Origin: CALVGQ01 sp031551965
GTDB taxonomy: Bacteria > Bacillota_I > Bacilli_A > Erysipelotrichales > Erysipelotrichaceae
Reading direction: 5' to 3'
DNA length: 64,000 nt
Assembly: GCA_031551965.1 (NCBI GenBank)
Contig: JAVBMW010000009.1
Coordinates: forward strand, 124,001 to 188,000
Positions within the stretch are counted from its first letter, which is position 1. Every line of letters begins with the position of its first letter. Under the pieces are notes generated by a model. It was not told where the DNA came from, searched no databases, and saw nothing but the letters and a program-made list of their open reading frames with translations. This document shows positions 61,173 through 64,000 of this stretch, piece by piece. The position numbers were made by a program, and so were the translations under genes.

Positions 61173-62342
61173 TTATACTCTCAGCATCATTCGTTCTAAT
61201 TTATATAACTCTTCTTTTATTATGAATTTATATACATTTTCAGAATCACGTAAGCGTTCTTCTGTGAGTATTAATGTTTTTTTCTTTTCGGTATTTGTTA
61301 TTACTTTTTTATCTATGAAATATTTAATCATAGCCAAATCTGAACTATCACAACAACTTGATAAATCAATATTATATAAATCATCTTCAGCTATTAAATC
61401 TAACTGTGAATGACAAAACAAACTAAAAATAGTTAATTGTATTTTTCTAAATTTTGCCTCATAAATAATCGTTTTTAATAATTCTAGACAATTATTATAT
61501 TCTTTTTTTAACAGATTTCCGATTACCATATTCCCTACAATAACTTCTTTTCTTCTAAGAGATAATTTATCATTATGCTTATTAAAATACTCGATAAATT
61601 CTCTATAACATTCATTTTCATTATATTTAATTTTATTGGCAGCACCAAATTTTAAGTAATAGAAGTTAATATTCATTGAGTAATTAGTTAAACTAAGCTG
61701 TGGTTCTAAGATCTCTATAGAATCATAAGCTTTTTTAAACTCACCAAAATTTGCTAATGAAGTAATTCTTTGCAGCTGCAACGGTAAATATTTGGAAATA
61801 CATGATAGTTTCGTATTATATTCTTTATAGTTTTCAATGGTAATTTTATTTGACAACGCAATCGCACAATAACATAACACATCTCGCAATTGATTTGGCA
61901 ATAATTTTTCATATACTAAAACATCTTCTAAATCTTTAGCTGTTACAGACATGTTGTTTTCTAAGTAACATTTGATTATTTTAATAGAGCGTTGTATTAA
62001 ATCATAATACGCGCATTTCGCAATTGGTAAAAATTTTGATTCTATCTCTTTTAGATCTATCAATGAATGATCATAATCATAATATTCAAAGTTATGATGA
62101 ATTTTTAAAAAATCTAAATTAACTTTATTTGTATAAAGCGGAATACCTTTAGCTTCAAAAAATTTAAAATATGTTTTATTATCTACACATTCAGGATCGT
62201 TTATAATTTTTGAATAAGTTATTTTACTACAAATATCCTTATTACTTTTCTTGATAAAACTATTAATTGATTTACCCGATAGTTCTCTATACACTTCTAA
62301 TAATTGTCCCCATGTTTTTTTATCATTGATTTCTATAATCAT
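61173..62342 (-). CDS. Helical-repeat protein, possible RRNPP-type regulator
   Basis: 389 residues from ATG 62342 with GAGGGATG upstream. All-alpha, no membrane segment. The first 65 residues (TWGQLLEVYRELSGKSINSFIKKSNKDICSKITYSKII) could be a degenerate XRE-type helix-turn-helix, and the rest looks like weak tetratricopeptide-type hairpins, the plan of peptide-sensing Rgg/PlcR regulators. Base composition is even richer in A+T than its neighbours. It stands directly upstream of the small Cys-rich peptide gene and the bacteriocin gene. The regulator role is inferred from fold pattern and place. Confidence 0.5.
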   Translation of the reverse strand: MIIEINDKKTWGQLLEVYRELSGKSINSFIKKSNKDICSKITYSKIINDPECVDNKTYFKFFEAKGIPLYTNKVNLDFLKIHHNFEYYDYDHSLIDLKEIESKFLPIAKCAYYDLIQRSIKIIKCYLENNMSVTAKDLEDVLVYEKLLPNQLRDVLCYCAIALSNKITIENYKEYNTKLSCISKYLPLQLQRITSLANFGEFKKAYDSIEILEPQLSLTNYSMNINFYYLKFGAANKIKYNENECYREFIEYFNKHNDKLSLRRKEVIVGNMVIGNLLKKEYNNCLELLKTIIYEAKFRKIQLTIFSLFCHSQLDLIAEDDLYNIDLSSCCDSSDLAMIKYFIDKKVITNTEKKKTLILTEERLRDSENVYKFIIKEELYKLERMMLRV

Positions 62343-62428
62343 AAGCATCCCTCTTAACTTAAAGTATAAATTAAATCCTTACTTCAATCAATATGTAGTA
62401 ATCAATTATGAATTATGTGATTGTTCAT

Positions 62429-63136
62429 TTATATATCAATTCCTGCTTTTCTTGCTTGAGACATAAGTTGATTAACTTTTAAAGTATAGTGAATATTATC
62501 TTTTATGAAATTTGTTCCACATTGTCTAAAGCTAAAATGAGTATTTCTATTAATGCACTGCTCTCTAATATTAAGAACCCAATCATAGTTTAAAGGTCTG
62601 GCATATTTATTCGATTCTCCACCAACTACGACAAGTTCAATGTTGTTTAGGTATTTCTTAATATTGATTTGTTCAATAAGTGGCTGACAGATGATGTTTT
62701 TATGCTTAATTGGTAATTGTTCAAAAATTGATAGTCTTTCATCAGCTCTTTGTTGATTCTCAATTGTGCAACCTATGATCACATTATCATATCCGTCATT
62801 CCAATCACTTGGTGCACATTGTGTAAACCGTTCTATTCTTTTAGTAAGAAACATAAATGTAAGATCACTTCTTTCTTTGATCATTTCCCAACATTCCTCA
62901 CGCCACATATCTGCTTCTTCAATAAGGAAATCACTAGAAAAACAAATATAAATTAGTTGTCCTGATTTTATCTTATATTCACCTTTTTTATTCTTATCGA
63001 TGGGTGCAGTAAAACGTTCGCTTTTTATAATATTTGATGTATCTACACCTCTTTTTGCGTCTCCTGAATGTATATAACAAAACTTACATCCTTCACTCTT
63101 TCTTTTACACCCTCGCCATGGATCCCATCTAGCCAT
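62429..63136 (-). CDS. DUF5131 (phage Gp37/Gp68-like) protein
   Basis: 235 residues, ATG behind GAGGAC. The opening WDPWRGCKRKSEGCKFCYIH carries three Cys in the CxxxxxxCxxCY arrangement typical of DUF5131/Gp37-Gp68 proteins, a radical-SAM-like family common in phages and mobile regions. IYICFSSDFLIEEADMWR, FLTKRIERF, VIIGCTIENQQRADERL and VVVGGESNKYARPL are conserved-looking blocks of that family. The biochemical role is unknown. Its presence beside the bacteriocin locus marks this as accessory DNA. Confidence 0.8.
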   Translation of the reverse strand: MARWDPWRGCKRKSEGCKFCYIHSGDAKRGVDTSNIIKSERFTAPIDKNKKGEYKIKSGQLIYICFSSDFLIEEADMWREECWEMIKERSDLTFMFLTKRIERFTQCAPSDWNDGYDNVIIGCTIENQQRADERLSIFEQLPIKHKNIICQPLIEQINIKKYLNNIELVVVGGESNKYARPLNYDWVLNIREQCINRNTHFSFRQCGTNFIKDNIHYTLKVNQLMSQARKAGIDI

Positions 63137-63236
63137 CTCTTGTCCTCTACTTTATTAATTAATTTTAACATTTTTGTTTAGGTAATGGTGTTCTTATTTA
63201 GTCTTTTCGCTCATAAGATAAACTGGGGTGAAAACT

Positions 63237-64000
63237 ATGTCATACAAACAAATCAAAAAACTAGCTGCAATGGCTTTCGCGATCGTCGCAATGGTTGCTT
63301 ATGTAATGGATACAAATGTTTCTAAGGCTCCGCTTATGGTATCGATTGATGAAAAAGATACTGTGGAAATTGTTTTATTGGATGCTCAGCTGGATTGTGT
63401 TCCATTATCGATCTCAATTTCTGAAAATGCTACAATGGAAGAAAAGTTAAATAAAATCGTTGATAGTATGAGTGTTAATCAAAATGTTACTTCATTATTT
63501 AAAGGTATTTTTGCAGCAAACACCAAAATCAATTCATTTCATATCGATGAATTGACTTTAGTCATTGATTTTAACTCAAACTTCGCGGATTATGATCCAG
63601 CCATTGAATTAAAATTATTAGAAGCGATGAGTTATGTTTTTACACAGTTTGATGGTATTGAGGCATTACAGTTTAAAATTGATTCTGTTGATGTTAGTCG
63701 TATGCCAAAAACACAAATGAGTGTCTTCCAACCTGTAAACAGAGCTATTGGATTCAATAATTTTGATAGTTTAAATTCAGTGTTTCATAATTCAGATACA
63801 ATTTTTGTGGCTATAGAAAAACATACAAAAGAGTTCAACTATTTCACATTGAAGAGTTTAAGATCAACGCGTCCACTTGAAGAAAGTTTAGAAACTTACT
63901 TTACTAGAAAAGATTCAATTTTTATTGATAATAATGTCAAATATAAAAAATTCGATTTGGAATTAGTTGATGATAACTTAAATGTAAATATGAGCAGAGA
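63237..64000 (+). CDS. GerM-domain protein, 3' end cut off by window edge
   Basis: First 254 residues only. ATG 63237 follows GGGGTG. One N-terminal membrane segment or signal (KKLAAMAFAIVAMVAYVM) leads into an outer part. A GerMN-type domain is visible at about 75-160 (ELTLVIDFNSNFADYDPAIELKLLEAMSYVFTQFDGIEALQFKID). GerM proteins act in spore germination and sporulation at the peptidoglycan. The remainder shows a second domain beginning near 175. This fits the other sporulation genes in the window. It is the only plus-strand gene in the last 20 kb. Confidence 0.75.
   Translation, partial: MSYKQIKKLAAMAFAIVAMVAYVMDTNVSKAPLMVSIDEKDTVEIVLLDAQLDCVPLSISISENATMEEKLNKIVDSMSVNQNVTSLFKGIFAANTKINSFHIDELTLVIDFNSNFADYDPAIELKLLEAMSYVFTQFDGIEALQFKIDSVDVSRMPKTQMSVFQPVNRAIGFNNFDSLNSVFHNSDTIFVAIEKHTKEFNYFTLKSLRSTRPLEESLETYFTRKDSIFIDNNVKYKKFDLELVDDNLNVNMSR

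Noticed and set aside
1..64000. CRISPR arrays, tRNA or rRNA genes
   Set aside because: No regularly spaced repeats, no cloverleaf-like GTTCAA-containing segments and no rRNA-like blocks were recognised on either strand.

Overview
The window looks like chromosome of a low-GC, endospore-forming Firmicute, most likely an Erysipelotrichia-type lineage. Reasons: A+T-rich DNA, Firmicute ribosome binding sites and terminators, single-polypeptide class II GlyRS, sporulation genes (spoIIP, gpr, yqfC, yqfD, a SpoVID-like LysM protein, a GerM-type protein), and a gene order that mirrors Bacillus subtilis (lepA-spoIIP-gpr-rpsT; rpoD-dnaG-glyS-recO-era-cdd-dgkA-ybeY; phoH-yqfD-yqfC-rpsU-mtaB-rsmE; engB-lon-tig). 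The genus call is inference. No rRNA, tRNA, CRISPR array or IS transposase was seen.

Layout. 1-3.2 kb is accessory: a cut-off lipoprotein gene, a promoter followed by a possible structured RNA or decayed gene, a decayed second copy of the lepA 3' end, and a two-gene ATPase + TOPRIM-like pair that resembles split OLD/AbiL-type anti-phage systems. 3.2-17 kb is the conserved core: lepA, an MGMT-like gene, fmt, spoIIP, gpr, rpsT, then the macromolecular synthesis block trmK-rpoD-dnaG-glyS-recO-era-cdd-dgkA-ybeY. 17-29.7 kb splits ybeY from phoH, which are usually close: a sensor-GGDEF-EAL protein, a Na/Pi symporter, two tandem ArsB/NhaD-like permeases, and an operon of response regulator, histidine kinase, short UvrA and GyrI-like protein. 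29.7-41.4 kb is core again: phoH, yqfD, yqfC, rpsU, deoC, murE, mtaB, rsmE, TrkH/TrkA potassium uptake and gmk.

41.5-50.9 kb holds metabolic and membrane genes: pheA with a thioredoxin-like lipoprotein, an M20 peptidase, a pyridoxal-kinase-like enzyme, an aldo/keto reductase, an S9 peptidase, and a DUF2975/XRE/large-membrane-protein triad. 51-57 kb is protein quality control: the LysM spore-coat candidate, engB, lon and tig. The tig promoter is covered by two CIRCE-like operators, so HrcA heat-shock control is predicted.

57-62.4 kb is the most interesting accessory locus. It has a lactococcin-972-like bacteriocin precursor, a DUF1430-type membrane protein and an ABC ATPase (translationally coupled), an unannotated 57-residue Cys-rich secreted-peptide candidate, and a 391-residue repeat-type protein that may be a peptide-sensing regulator. 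The window ends with a DUF5131 protein and a truncated GerM-domain gene.
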